Assembly (NCBI RefSeq): GCF_013369485.1
Contig: NZ_JABWEB010000001.1
Location: 124,001-188,000 of the forward strand
Direction: 5' to 3'
DNA: 64,000 nucleotides
Source of the DNA: Massilia sp. BJB1822
GTDB lineage: Bacteria > Pseudomonadota > Gammaproteobacteria > Burkholderiales > Burkholderiaceae_D
Made by a program: the position numbers and the translations under genes. Position 1 is the first letter of the stretch. Every line of letters begins with the position of its first letter. This document shows positions 43,534 to 52,793 of the stretch, one piece after another. The notes beneath the pieces are model-generated. The model ran no database searches, had not been told where the DNA came from, and worked only from the letters and a program-made list of their open reading frames with translations.

Positions 43534-43632
43534 CATTTCTGCCGCAGTTTTCATCTGCGGCCCTGTTGTACGCCTCCGCAATATTTCCGTTTTTTCATTT
43601 TGGTCTAAGACTTACTCTGCAGACTCGCTGCG

Positions 43633-44772
43633 ATGACTCCTCTTCGCCAGCCCTACCATCCCTATCTGCGCTTGCGCTACCGTATGGCGCGCCACGCGCT
43701 GCTGCAGTTTCTCGCCAGCCTGAAAAATTCGCTGGAAATCCTGCTCTTCTGTTTCATGCCCGTGCTGCTGGGTCTGTTTGCCATGATTGCGCTGCCGCTG
43801 ATGGCGGCCATGACCCTGGCCTGGCCCTATGCCGTGGCCGCACTGGCGGCCCAGGCGCTGCTGGTGGCCGTGCCGGTCATTCTGCTGCGCCAGCGCCTGC
43901 ATCCCGCCGCCTGCACGGCCTGGGCGCGCGCGCTGCCGATTCCGGGCCCGTTGGCCTGGACTGCCGATGCGCTGGTGGCGGGTTTGCTGGTGGGGCCGCT
44001 GACGGCCGTGTATGCGGTGTCGATGGGCATCTGGCTGTATCAATGGCCGCTCTGGCTGCGCCCCATCGCCGGACAGGCCGTCGCGGCGACCGTGCTGTCG
44101 CTGCTGCTGGGATGGCTGCTCGCCACCGTGGTGCTGGCGCAGCGCCGCCAGCCTCTTTTGCCCGGCCGCACGGCCGGCCCGGCGCTGGCGGCAGCGGCGC
44201 CGGACCAGGCCAGCTTGCGGCAAGCCGGCTATGCGCCGTCGACGCTGCGTCCCTTCTATCTGGCGCTGTGGCACCGCCTGTTCTGGCTGCCCTGCTGGCG
44301 CGCCGACAATGCAGCCGGCGTGCAGCAAACCATCCTGCTGCTGGCGGCGCTGGCCGGGATCGTGCTGTGGGTCTGGCATCCCGCCACCGTCATCCCCACT
44401 GCGCTGTGGGGCGCGTATGCCAGCCTGATGCTGGTCCTGCTGACCGACCGCGGCGACAAGGCCGTGCGCGAGCAAAGCGCCCTGCTGCATCCGCTGCTGG
44501 CCAGCTGGCCCTTTGCGGCACGCCCCCTGCTGCTGGGCGCGCGCGCCTTCAGCCTGCTGCCGGCGCTGCTGGTGCTGTCCTGCTTCGCGCTGCTCATGGC
44601 GCGCGTCCCCCAGCAGGCCTACAAGCCGCAGCTGGCGCAAAGCTGGCTGCTCGCCGCGCTGGCAGCCAATAGCGCCATCGTCAGCCTGAACCTCAGCCCG
44701 CGTGGACGGGTCGTGCTGGTCGCCCTGTCCGCCCTGATTCTCACCGCCATTGGAAGCGAAGTATGGAAATGA
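43633..44772 (+). CDS. ABC transporter permease-like membrane protein
   Basis: A 379-residue integral membrane protein with about eight hydrophobic segments, e.g. ILLFCFMPVLLGLFAMIALPL, WTADALVAGLLVGPL and TILLLAALAGIVLWVW. No conserved permease motif is recognised. Its last ten bases overlap the start of an ABC ATPase gene, and together they make a minimal ABC-2-type exporter; the substrate is unknown. It is not related to the preceding tRNA operon. Confidence 0.75.
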   Translation: MTPLRQPYHPYLRLRYRMARHALLQFLASLKNSLEILLFCFMPVLLGLFAMIALPLMAAMTLAWPYAVAALAAQALLVAVPVILLRQRLHPAACTAWARALPIPGPLAWTADALVAGLLVGPLTAVYAVSMGIWLYQWPLWLRPIAGQAVAATVLSLLLGWLLATVVLAQRRQPLLPGRTAGPALAAAAPDQASLRQAGYAPSTLRPFYLALWHRLFWLPCWRADNAAGVQQTILLLAALAGIVLWVWHPATVIPTALWGAYASLMLVLLTDRGDKAVREQSALLHPLLASWPFAARPLLLGARAFSLLPALLVLSCFALLMARVPQQAYKPQLAQSWLLAALAANSAIVSLNLSPRGRVVLVALSALILTAIGSEVWK

Positions 44773-45398
44773 ATACCGTGCTGGAAATCAGCAGCCTCAA
44801 TTACGAATTCAGCACCCGCGTCCTGTTCCGCAATCTGAACCTGAAGCTGGGCGCCGGCATCACTTGGCTGCGCGGCGAAAACGGCGCCGGCAAAACCACC
44901 CTGCTCAAACTGGCGGCCGGCGCCATGGCGCCGCACGGCGGCAGTATCCGTCTGCACCAGGATGGCCAGAGCGCCGCGCTCGACTGCGCAGCCACGCCCC
45001 TCGCCTACCGCCAGCAAAGCCACTTCTGCGGCGGCGACACGCCCCATCTGCCCTGGCTCACCGTCCGCGAAATGCTCGACCTGCACCTCGCCCTGTATCC
45101 CGCCGCCGACGCGCAGCTGCTCAACCAGCAACTGCAAGCCCTGCGTCTGCAATCCACGCTGGAACAACCCGTCACCACGCTATCGCTCGGCCAGCACAAG
45201 AAGATGCAGCTCGCGCTGGCCCTCACCCTGCCCGTGCGCCTGCTGCTGATCGACGAGCCCTTCAACGGCCTCGACACCGAAGCCGTCGCCTATCTGCAAG
45301 CCCAGCTCGCCGACCCCACCCGTCTGAACCGCCAATGCATCATCCTCACCAGCCACGTCGAACCGGCGATTCCCCTGAGCCGCACCCTGCATCTTTGA
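44763..45398 (+). CDS. ABC transporter ATP-binding protein
   Basis: A 211-residue ATPase. Walker A RGENGAGKTTLLKLAAG, Q-loop LAYRQQS, signature LSLGQHKKMQLA, Walker B VRLLLIDEPFNGLD and H-loop ILTSHVE are all present. GGAAG supports the ATG at 44763; ATG at 44769 (ATGA overlap) is the alternative. It is small and resembles the CcmA/heme-exporter-like and multidrug-type ATPases. Works with the upstream permease. Confidence 0.88.
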   Translation: MEMNTVLEISSLNYEFSTRVLFRNLNLKLGAGITWLRGENGAGKTTLLKLAAGAMAPHGGSIRLHQDGQSAALDCAATPLAYRQQSHFCGGDTPHLPWLTVREMLDLHLALYPAADAQLLNQQLQALRLQSTLEQPVTTLSLGQHKKMQLALALTLPVRLLLIDEPFNGLDTEAVAYLQAQLADPTRLNRQCIILTSHVEPAIPLSRTLHL

Positions 45399-45415
45399 TT
45401 CTTCTGGCCTGGCAA

Positions 45416-45457
45416 AAAAAATCCCACCATGGCGACCGGCACCATGGCGGGATTTAG
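45416..45457. terminator. Hairpin between convergent ABC exporter and ahpF
   Basis: AAATCCC/GGGATTT as outer arms and CCATGG copies inside, preceded by seven A on the plus strand. Read leftwards this gives a T run for ahpF. Confidence 0.65.
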
Positions 45458-45478
45458 GCGCAAACGCGCGGAGGAAAC

Positions 45479-47044
45479 TTAGGCGGCGATGGCTTCGTCG
45501 CTGCTGCGGATCAGGTGGTCGAAGGCGGCCAGGGAGGCTTTGGCGCCTTCGCCGACGGCAATCACGATCTGCTTGTAGGGCACCGTCGTCACGTCGCCGG
45601 CGGCGAACACGCCGGGGATCGAGGTCTGGCCACGGGCGTCGACCACGATTTCGCCATGGCGCGACAGTTCCATCGTGCCTTTCAGCCATTCGGTATTCGG
45701 CACCAGGCCGATCTGCACGAACACGCCTTCCAGTTCGACCTTGTGCGCGTCGCCACTATTGCGGTCGGTGTAGCTCAGGGCGTTGACCTTTTTGCCGTCG
45801 CCGTGGATCTCGGTGGTTTGGGCCGAGACGATCACCTTGACGTTTTTCAGCGAGTGCAGCTTGCGCTGCAGCACGGCGTCGGCACGCAGTTCGGCGCCGA
45901 ATTCGATCAGGGTCACGTGCTCCACCAGGCCGGCCAGGTCGATCGCCGCTTCCACGCCGGAATTGCCGCCGCCGATCACGGCCACGCGCTTGCCCTTGAA
46001 CAGGGGGCCGTCGCAGTGCGGGCAGTAAGCCACGCCATGGTTGCGGTATTCCTTCTCGCCCGGCACATTGATTTCGCGCCAGCGCGCACCGGTGGAAATG
46101 ATCACCGATTTGCCTTTCAGCACCGCGCCGCTGGCGGTGTGGATTTCGCTGACCTTGCCCGGCACCAGTTTCACAGCGCGCTGGGTGTTCATGATGTCGA
46201 CTTCGTAATCCTTGACGTGCTGTTCCAAGGCCACGGCGAATTTCGGACCGTCGGTTTCTTTCACCGAGACGAAGTTTTCGATGGCGAGGGTGTCCAGCAC
46301 CTGGCCGCCGAAGCGGTCGGCCACGACGCCGGTCTTGATGCCTTTGCGGGCGGCGTAAATCGCCGCGGCCGCGCCGGCAGGACCGCCGCCGACGATCAGC
46401 ACATCGAACACGTCTTTCTTGTTCAGCTCAGCGGCCTGGCGTTCGCCGGCGCCGGTGTCAAGCTTGGACAGGATCTCTTCCACGCTGCTGCGGCCCTGGC
46501 CGAAGTGTTCGCCGTTCAGGAACATCATGGGCACGGCCATGATCTGGCGCGCTTCGACTTCCTGCGGGAAGACGCCGCCGTCGATGGTGGTCACCTTGAT
46601 GCGCGGATTGATCACCGACATGGTGTTGAGCGCCTGCACCACTTCCGGGCAGTTATGGCAGCTCAGCGAGATATATGTCTCGAAGTTGTAGTCGCCGTCG
46701 AGGTTGCGGATCTGCTCAATCACGGCCTCGTCCAGCTTGATGGTGTGGCCGCCCACTTGCAGCAGGGCCAGCACCAGGGAGGTGAATTCATGGCCCATGG
46801 GGATGCCGGCGAAGGTCACGCCGATATCGCTGCCAGGGCGGTTGATCGAGAAGGAAGGCTTACGGTGATTGGCTTCCGGGCGCTCGATCAGGGTAATCTT
46901 GTCGCTCAGGGACTGGATGTCCTGCAGCAGACCTTGCAGTTCCTGCGATTTGGCGGAGCCGTCGAGCGATGCAACGATCTCAATCGGCTGCACCACCTTT
47001 TCCAAATAGGCTTTCAACTGGGTTTTGAGATTGGCATCCAACAT
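45479..47044 (-). CDS. ahpF: Alkyl hydroperoxide reductase subunit F
   Basis: A 521-residue flavoprotein disulfide reductase that recharges AhpC with NADH. The N-terminal tandem thioredoxin-fold part has [16 protein letters not shown] and NAD(P) dinucleotide motifs are [17 protein letters not shown] near residue 218 and [16 protein letters not shown] near 355; the redox pair CPHCDGP lies near 341. The N-terminal extension marks AhpF, not plain thioredoxin reductase. It follows ahpC with a long intercistronic hairpin between. Confidence 0.96.
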   Translation of the reverse strand: MLDANLKTQLKAYLEKVVQPIEIVASLDGSAKSQELQGLLQDIQSLSDKITLIERPEANHRKPSFSINRPGSDIGVTFAGIPMGHEFTSLVLALLQVGGHTIKLDEAVIEQIRNLDGDYNFETYISLSCHNCPEVVQALNTMSVINPRIKVTTIDGGVFPQEVEARQIMAVPMMFLNGEHFGQGRSSVEEILSKLDTGAGERQAAELNKKDVFDVLIVGGGPAGAAAAIYAARKGIKTGVVADRFGGQVLDTLAIENFVSVKETDGPKFAVALEQHVKDYEVDIMNTQRAVKLVPGKVSEIHTASGAVLKGKSVIISTGARWREINVPGEKEYRNHGVAYCPHCDGPLFKGKRVAVIGGGNSGVEAAIDLAGLVEHVTLIEFGAELRADAVLQRKLHSLKNVKVIVSAQTTEIHGDGKKVNALSYTDRNSGDAHKVELEGVFVQIGLVPNTEWLKGTMELSRHGEIVVDARGQTSIPGVFAAGDVTTVPYKQIVIAVGEGAKASLAAFDHLIRSSDEAIAA

Positions 47045-47073
47045 GACGTTTTCCTTTATTCGGGTTCTACTTG

Positions 47074-47111
47074 ATACCGGCCGGGGGGCGGACAGCCCCG
47101 CCGGCCGGTAT
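47074..47111. repeat. Intercistronic hairpin between ahpC and ahpF
   Basis: ATACCGGCCGG (47074-47084) and CCGGCCGGTAT (47101-47111) form an 11-bp stem without a T run. It may set the AhpC:AhpF ratio by mRNA processing or stability (inference). Confidence 0.6.
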
Positions 47112-47128
47112 GCGGGGCTTGCTAAAGC

Positions 47129-47692
47129 TTAGATCTTGCCGACCAGGTCCAGCGATGGGGTCAGGGTAGCGGCGCCTTCGGTCCACTTGGCTGGGCACAC
47201 TTCGCCTGGGTGGGAAGCCACGTACTGGGCGGCTTTCACTTTGCGCAGCAGCTCGGAAGCGTCGCGGCCGATGCCGTTGTCATGCACTTCCAGCACTTTG
47301 ATGAAGCCTTCTGGATTAATCACGAAGGTGCCGCGCAGGGCCAGGCCTTCTTCTTCGATCATCACTTGGAAGTTGCGCGACAGCAGGCCGGTTGGGTCGC
47401 CGATCAGGGCGTATTGCACTTTCTTGATGGCGTCGGAGGTGTCGTGCCAGGCTTTGTGGGCGAAGTGGGTGTCGGTCGAGATGCCGTACACGTCCACGCC
47501 CAGTTTGGCGAATTCAGCGTGGTGGTCCGCCAGGTCTTCCAGTTCGGTTGGGCAAACGAAGGTGAAGTCGGCTGGGTAGAACACGAAGACCGACCATTTG
47601 CCTTTCAGGGATTCTTCGGTGAGGTCAACGAACTTGCCGTTGTGGTAAGCGGTGGCTTTGAACGGTTTGACTTGGGTGTTAATCAGGGACAT
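47129..47692 (-). CDS. ahpC: Alkyl hydroperoxide reductase subunit C (2-Cys peroxiredoxin)
   Basis: A 187-residue peroxiredoxin reducing hydroperoxides. The peroxidatic Cys is in [19 protein letters not shown] near residue 47 and the resolving Cys in [11 protein letters not shown] near residue 166. It is full length and typical of the AhpC/Prx1 group. Upstream is a well-formed OxyR-type site. Confidence 0.97.
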   Translation of the reverse strand: MSLINTQVKPFKATAYHNGKFVDLTEESLKGKWSVFVFYPADFTFVCPTELEDLADHHAEFAKLGVDVYGISTDTHFAHKAWHDTSDAIKKVQYALIGDPTGLLSRNFQVMIEEEGLALRGTFVINPEGFIKVLEVHDNGIGRDASELLRKVKAAQYVASHPGEVCPAKWTEGAATLTPSLDLVGKI

Positions 47693-47761
47693 TGTGGTTT
47701 CCTCGTGAAGGGTTGTGGATCAATGAGTTGCCAGTCTAAGGCTTTTGAGGCTATTTGAAAA

Positions 47762-47798
47762 ATTGATTGTCGCAATAAACTCAATTGAGTTTAACTAT
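47762..47798. promoter_or_regulatory. OxyR-type binding site upstream of ahpC
   Basis: Two 15-base units, ATTG-N7-CAAT (47762-47776) and ATTG-N7-CTAT (47784-47798), separated by exactly seven bases, the spacing of the ATAGnt-type OxyR element. The centre also holds an 18-bp perfect palindrome (47776-47793). It lies 70-106 bases before the ahpC start; a TAGACT -10 follows about 25 bases downstream. Confidence 0.6.
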
Positions 47799-47874
47799 CG
47801 CGACAGATAGCCAGCGCGTATTATCGCCTGTCGGCGGTAATCAGGTTGCCGGCCTGTCAGGGTTGATAGTTTGC

Positions 47875-48186
47875 TCAGGGGCCAGGGGGCGGCGCCAAGT
47901 CCAACTGCAAAGCTGCGAGGAAATCGTTCAATTGTCCGGATAGGGGAACATCGGGGGAGAACTCGCCCAGGCGCTGGCAACGATATTGCTCAGTCCTCAC
48001 GTCCAGAACTTCGGCCGCATAGTCGCCGCTTTCCCAGCACACGAGAGAGGCCAGGGCCGCAGGCGTGTCCAGCTCCAGCCGCATGGCCGGATTGGCCGAG
48101 GGCGGGCAAACATGCAATCCTGCCTGCACCCCTTGGGGCAAGGTCGCCAACAGCGCAGTGGCCCAGGCGTGAAACCTATTTAGCAT
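47875..48186 (-). CDS. Hypothetical protein, 103 aa
   Basis: A small soluble protein from MLNRFHAWATALLATLPQG to LAPPPGP with two Cys. GAAGGAG stands before the ATG and it starts 19 bases after the stop of the sensor/c-di-GMP gene, so it is likely co-transcribed. No motif recognised. Confidence 0.6.
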   Translation of the reverse strand: MLNRFHAWATALLATLPQGVQAGLHVCPPSANPAMRLELDTPAALASLVCWESGDYAAEVLDVRTEQYRCQRLGEFSPDVPLSGQLNDFLAALQLDLAPPPGP

Positions 48187-48205
48187 TCTTCACTCCTTCG
48201 CTGGC

Positions 48206-51004
48206 TCAAGCCTGGGATTTGAGCAGGGTGTCGAAATCGGCGGCGGGCAAGGGACGGGCGAACAGGTAGCCTTGGCCGTAGTCGCAGCCGGCGGCGGCCA
48301 GCAGGTCGCGCTGTTCGGCCGTTTCCACGCCTTCGGCGATCACCATCAGGTCGAGCTTGTGGGCCATGACGATAATGGCGTCGGACAGGGCCATATCGCT
48401 CGATTCGGGCGCCAGGTTGCGCGTGAAGCTGCGGTCGATCTTCAGGTAGTCGATGTCGAATTTCTTCAGGTAGGACAGCGAGGAATAGCCGGTGCCGAAA
48501 TCGTCCAGCGCCACCTGGATGCCGGCGTCGCGCAGCTGCAGCAGCTTGTCGGTGACGGTGCTGCTGGCGTCGAGCAGCAAGCCTTCGGTGATCTCCACCA
48601 CCAGGGACTGGCCCGGCAAGCCCAGCTGCTGCAGGGTGCGCAGCCAGTTGGCGTAGCTGGCCCCTTCGCGCTGGAATTCGAGCGGCGACTGGTTGATGCT
48701 GACCTGGAAGTCGGGATGCACTTCGCGCCGCCAGTGCTGCACCCAGCGCGCCGATTCGTGGAACACCCATTCGCCGATCGCCACCACCAAGCCGCTCGCC
48801 TCGGCCAGCGGGATGAATTCCAGCGGGCTGACCAGGCCGCGCTGCGGATGCTCCCAGCGGATCAGCGCCTCAGCCTTGTGGATGCGGCCCGTGGCCAGGT
48901 GCACGATGGGCTGGAAGTAGAGCTTGAACTGGTTGCCCTTCAAGGCGCCGCGCAAGTCGTTGGTCAGGCGCATGCGGTTCAGGGCCGCCACCTGCAAGGC
49001 CGGCGTGAAGTAGCTGAAGCGGTTGCGGCCCGCGCCCTTGGCGGCGTACATGGCCTGGTCGGCGTGCTTGAGCAGGTCGTCCACGCTGGCCGCGTCGTCC
49101 GGATACAGCGTGATGCCGATGCTGGCCGAGACGAAGGCTTGCTCCTGCCCCAGCGGGAAGGGCGCCAGCAGGCTGTCGATGATGTTCTGGGCGATGCTGT
49201 CGACGCGCTCCACATCGTGCAGCTCGGGCACGATGACGGTGAATTCGTCGCCGCCCAGGCGGGCCACGGTGTCGGACTGGCGCACGCAGGCGCTGATGCG
49301 GCGCGCCGCGTCGATCAGCAGCACATCGCCCTGGTGGTGGCCGAGCGTGTCGTTGACTTCCTTGAAGTGGTCGAGGTCGATGAACAGGATGGCGATGCGG
49401 GTGCCGTCGCGCCGGCTCTTCAGGATGTCGTGCTGCAGGCGGTCGAGGAACATGCGCCGGTTGGGCAGCTGGGTCAGGGTGTCGAAATTGGCCTGCTGCC
49501 AGATCAGCGCTTCGGTTTCCTTTTTCTCGGTCACGTCCTCGATCATGCACAGGTGGTGCGGGTGGCTTTCGGTCTCGATGGCATTGATCGAGGCGTCCAC
49601 CCAGACCACGCCGCCGTCGGGCCGCAGCATGCGCTTGGTGAGCTTGAAGCCGGTCAGCTGCTGGGCATTGAGCTGGGCCATCTTCTCCTGCTCGGGCGCG
49701 ACATCGTCGGGATGGCTGATGTCCATCCAGCGGCTGGCCTTCATTTCCATCGGCGTGCGCCCGGCGATTTCGAGGAAGCGCGGATTGACGTCGCGGAACT
49801 GGCCGCTGACCGAATCGATCAGGGCAATGCCCATGGGCGCCGCCTCGAACATGGTGCGGAAGCGCTGCTCGCCCTTGCGGATGGCCTCGTCGGTGCGGCT
49901 GCGCTCGCGCGCCAGCAGGGTGAAGTGCACGCCGGCGCCCAGCACTAGCAAGGTGGCCGCCGCGCCCAGCACGCGGTACAGCCAGACCAGGTTGGCGCCG
50001 CTCTCCATGTTGTACAGGAAGCCGTCGAAGGAGGCGCCCTTGGGCAGCATGCCCTGCTCGGCATAGATGTCGGCGATGTGCTGCCAGCGCTCCGGGTTCA
50101 TATAGCCGATTTCCACCAGCACCGGCTGCACCAGCGGCACCATCTGGCGCGCCTCGTACAGCAGGTGCAGGCGGTCGTGGCGGCGCGAGTATTTGTTCAG
50201 GATCAGGTCGGCGATTTCTTCCTGGTGGCTCATGGCGTACTGCCAGCCGCGCATGCTGGCGGCGCGGAAGGCTTTCACGCGTTCCGGATTGGCGTTCATT
50301 TCCTGTTCGCTGGTGAACAGATTGTCGCCGTAAAAATCGATGCCGGCCGAGCGCGGGCTAAAGACCTCGTAGGGGAAACCGGCGCGGTCCAGGTAATCGG
50401 GTTCATTGGTGACGAAGACGGCCATGGCGTCGGTACGCCCGACGATCAGGTCGTTGGGATCGAAGCTATGCTCGAGGCGCACGATATCGCTGGTATTCAC
50501 GCCCTCCTTCTTCAGATAGGCCATCAGCTCGTCGATCTGCGGCTGGGCGTCTTGCAGCGAGCCGATCATGACGCGCTTGCCGGCGATGCGGCGGATATCG
50601 TTGCCCGGTCCTTCCTGGCGCATGGCCAGCGCATAGGGCGAATGCTGGAACACCACGGCCAGCACCACCAGCGGCTTGCCGGACAGGCGCGACAGCAGCA
50701 AGCCGCTATCGCCCACGCCATACTGGGCTTTGCCCGACAAGACCGCCTTTTCCGGCTCCAGCCCGCCATGGCCTTCAACCAGCTGCACGTCGAGGCCGGC
50801 TTCGCGGTAATAGCCTTTTTCCAGCGCGGCGTAATAGCCGGCGAACTGGAACTGGTGGGTGTGCTTGAGCTGGAGCACGACTTTCTGCTGGGCTTGCGCG
50901 AGGCCGGTCAGCAGGCAGAGCGCGAAGACGGCAAAGACAAAAGCAAAACGGCCAGCAAGGCTGGCGCGCGGCGGAAGAGGAAGTCGGAAGGGGCTTGCGT
51001 GCAC
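48206..51004 (-). CDS. Hybrid sensor: periplasmic NMT1/THI5-like domain, PAS, GGDEF and EAL
   Basis: A 932-residue c-di-GMP protein. After a signal sequence (FAFVFAVFALCLLTGLAQAQ) comes an NMT1/THI5-type binding domain of ~300 residues (VVLQLKHTHQFQFAGYYAALEKGYY), a membrane helix near 345-365, PAS (MFEAAPMGIALIDSVSG and later), GGDEF with an intact LGGDEF motif near 580, and EAL near 705 (AEALIRWEHP) with the downstream DDFGTGYSSL and catalytic region. Both cyclase and phosphodiesterase motifs look intact, so it may be bifunctional or regulated by ligand. The start is GTG. A periplasmic pyrimidine- or aromatic-type ligand is possible but not shown. Confidence 0.88.
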   Translation of the reverse strand: MHASPFRLPLPPRASLAGRFAFVFAVFALCLLTGLAQAQQKVVLQLKHTHQFQFAGYYAALEKGYYREAGLDVQLVEGHGGLEPEKAVLSGKAQYGVGDSGLLLSRLSGKPLVVLAVVFQHSPYALAMRQEGPGNDIRRIAGKRVMIGSLQDAQPQIDELMAYLKKEGVNTSDIVRLEHSFDPNDLIVGRTDAMAVFVTNEPDYLDRAGFPYEVFSPRSAGIDFYGDNLFTSEQEMNANPERVKAFRAASMRGWQYAMSHQEEIADLILNKYSRRHDRLHLLYEARQMVPLVQPVLVEIGYMNPERWQHIADIYAEQGMLPKGASFDGFLYNMESGANLVWLYRVLGAAATLLVLGAGVHFTLLARERSRTDEAIRKGEQRFRTMFEAAPMGIALIDSVSGQFRDVNPRFLEIAGRTPMEMKASRWMDISHPDDVAPEQEKMAQLNAQQLTGFKLTKRMLRPDGGVVWVDASINAIETESHPHHLCMIEDVTEKKETEALIWQQANFDTLTQLPNRRMFLDRLQHDILKSRRDGTRIAILFIDLDHFKEVNDTLGHHQGDVLLIDAARRISACVRQSDTVARLGGDEFTVIVPELHDVERVDSIAQNIIDSLLAPFPLGQEQAFVSASIGITLYPDDAASVDDLLKHADQAMYAAKGAGRNRFSYFTPALQVAALNRMRLTNDLRGALKGNQFKLYFQPIVHLATGRIHKAEALIRWEHPQRGLVSPLEFIPLAEASGLVVAIGEWVFHESARWVQHWRREVHPDFQVSINQSPLEFQREGASYANWLRTLQQLGLPGQSLVVEITEGLLLDASSTVTDKLLQLRDAGIQVALDDFGTGYSSLSYLKKFDIDYLKIDRSFTRNLAPESSDMALSDAIIVMAHKLDLMVIAEGVETAEQRDLLAAAGCDYGQGYLFARPLPAADFDTLLKSQA

Positions 51005-51139
51005 TGAATTTTCCGGAGAACGGGGTTAAACGGAACAGCAGCCTCCGCAGATTGTATCCGCTTTGGCTGCCGGCACGCTGTCTTCGTTTCCGGTCTTGCG
51101 GGCGGCGGGGCATGCCGCCCACCGCCCGCAAACCTGCGC

Positions 51140-52606
51140 TCAGGGCAGGATCTGGGTCGGCGCGCTCAGGTTCAGGTTATTGCCGTTGCCGAGCTGACCC
51201 TGCTTATTGGTGCCCCAGGCCCAGACCGAGCCGTCGTTGCGCAGGGCCAGGGAGTGCTGGGCACCGGCGGCCACCGCCGTCCAGGTGGTGGCGCTCGATA
51301 CCTGCTGCGGCGCGCCGTAATCGTTGACGGTGCCATCACCGAGCTGGTTCTCGCTGTTCGCGCCCCAGGTCCACAGGGTGTTGTTGGTGCGCACGGCCAG
51401 CGAATGGTTGTTGCCGGCCGCGATGGTGGCCCAGTCATTGTCGGTACCGATCTGTACCGGCGCCGAGGCATTGGCGCTGCTGCCGTTGCCCAGCTGGCCG
51501 TTGCCGTTGCCGCCCCAGCCCCACAGCGTGGCGTCGGAACGCATGGCCAGGGTATGGCTGGCGCCGGCCGCCACATTGATCCATTTCAGGGTGCCGACCT
51601 GGGTTGGCACCAGCACGTCGACCGTGCCGCCGTTGCCCACCTGGCCCGAGGCATTGCCACCCCAGGCATACAGGCTGCCGTAGTTGGTGCCGCCGGTCGA
51701 ACCGGCGCCGGTGCCGGTGCCGGTTGCGTCGGCGCGGATGCCCACCGTATGGGTGGCGCCGGCCGCCACCATGCGCCAGAACAGGGCGCCGATCTTGGTC
51801 GGCACCAGGCGGTCGACCACGGTGCCGTCGCCCAGCTGGCCGTTCGAATTGCGGCCCCAGCCGTACAGCACATTGCCCTTGTTGATGGCGAGGCTATGCG
51901 ATTTGCCGGCCGCGATGAAGACCCAGTCGGTGGCGGTGCCGATCTGCACCGGTTCCATGGCGTCCTTGGTATTGCCGGTGCCGAGCTGGCCGTTCTGGTT
52001 GAAGCCCCAGGCCCACAGCGTGCCGTTTTCGCGGATCGCCAGGGTGTGGAACTCGCCCGTCACCACCATGCGCCATGGCAGGCCGGTATTGTTTTTCACC
52101 AGGCCCGGCGTGTTGCGGTCGATCTGGCTGCCATCGCCCAGCTGGCCCCAGTTGTTCGCGCCCCAGCCCTGCAGATTGCCATCGGCCTTGCGCACCAGGG
52201 TCTGGTTGCCGCCGGCCACCAGGCCGGAATATGGCAGCTTGACGTTGAAATTGGTGCTGGCCGTGACCGTTCCCACAGTCGCCGTCACGGTCTCGCTGCC
52301 CACGGCCTTGCCGCGCACGCTGCCATTGCTGAAGGCTTCGGCCACGCTGCTGCCCTTCAGGGTCCAGGTGATGCCGCTGGTGATGGCGGCGGTCTTGCCG
52401 TCGGAATAGCTGCCGGTGGCCGTCAGCGTCTGGGTCTGGCCCAAGGCCATGGTGAAGTTGGCCGGCGTGATGACGATCGAGGTCAGCGTTGCGCCGCTGG
52501 GCGTGGACGGCGTGCTATTGCCGCCGCCACCACCGCCGCCGCAGGCGGCCAGCAGTGCCAGGACGGGCACCAGGAAGAGGGATTTGAACTTGGGCATGGT
52601 AGTCAT
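51140..52606 (-). CDS. Lipoprotein with Big2-like and RCC1-repeat domains
   Basis: A 488-residue predicted outer-membrane lipoprotein. The lipobox LLAACGGG follows a short hydrophobic stretch. An Ig-like/BIG2 domain is about residues 38-125 (SIVITPANFTMALGQTQTL). From about 130 the protein is RCC1-type propeller: repeats such as GWGANNWGQLGDG, AWGFNQNGQLGTG, GWGRNSNGQLGDG and WGTNKQGQLGNG. Bacterial RCC1 lipoproteins are of unknown function; surface adhesion or ligand binding is possible. Confidence 0.87.
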   Translation of the reverse strand: MTTMPKFKSLFLVPVLALLAACGGGGGGGNSTPSTPSGATLTSIVITPANFTMALGQTQTLTATGSYSDGKTAAITSGITWTLKGSSVAEAFSNGSVRGKAVGSETVTATVGTVTASTNFNVKLPYSGLVAGGNQTLVRKADGNLQGWGANNWGQLGDGSQIDRNTPGLVKNNTGLPWRMVVTGEFHTLAIRENGTLWAWGFNQNGQLGTGNTKDAMEPVQIGTATDWVFIAAGKSHSLAINKGNVLYGWGRNSNGQLGDGTVVDRLVPTKIGALFWRMVAAGATHTVGIRADATGTGTGAGSTGGTNYGSLYAWGGNASGQVGNGGTVDVLVPTQVGTLKWINVAAGASHTLAMRSDATLWGWGGNGNGQLGNGSSANASAPVQIGTDNDWATIAAGNNHSLAVRTNNTLWTWGANSENQLGDGTVNDYGAPQQVSSATTWTAVAAGAQHSLALRNDGSVWAWGTNKQGQLGNGNNLNLSAPTQILP

Positions 52607-52747
52607 AGGAATCCGGAATGAATGAGAGCAGCTTGCCGCCTAGTGTAAGGCGGGAATGGGCCGCGCCGTCGCCCGAGCAGGCCGGCATTTGCCTTGCTAT
52701 TGTGCGGAATGGCGATCATACAACGTTGCCAGTGAGAAATCCAATGC

Positions 52748-52771
52748 AAAGGGGAGCCGCAGCTCCCCTTT
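52748..52771 (-). terminator. Hairpin after ygiQ
   Basis: AAAGGGGAGC and GCTCCCCTTT form a perfect 10-bp stem with a 4-base loop, 23 bases beyond the stop. Confidence 0.7.
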
Positions 52772-52793
52772 GTGTCCCTTTTTCGCCTGGCGC

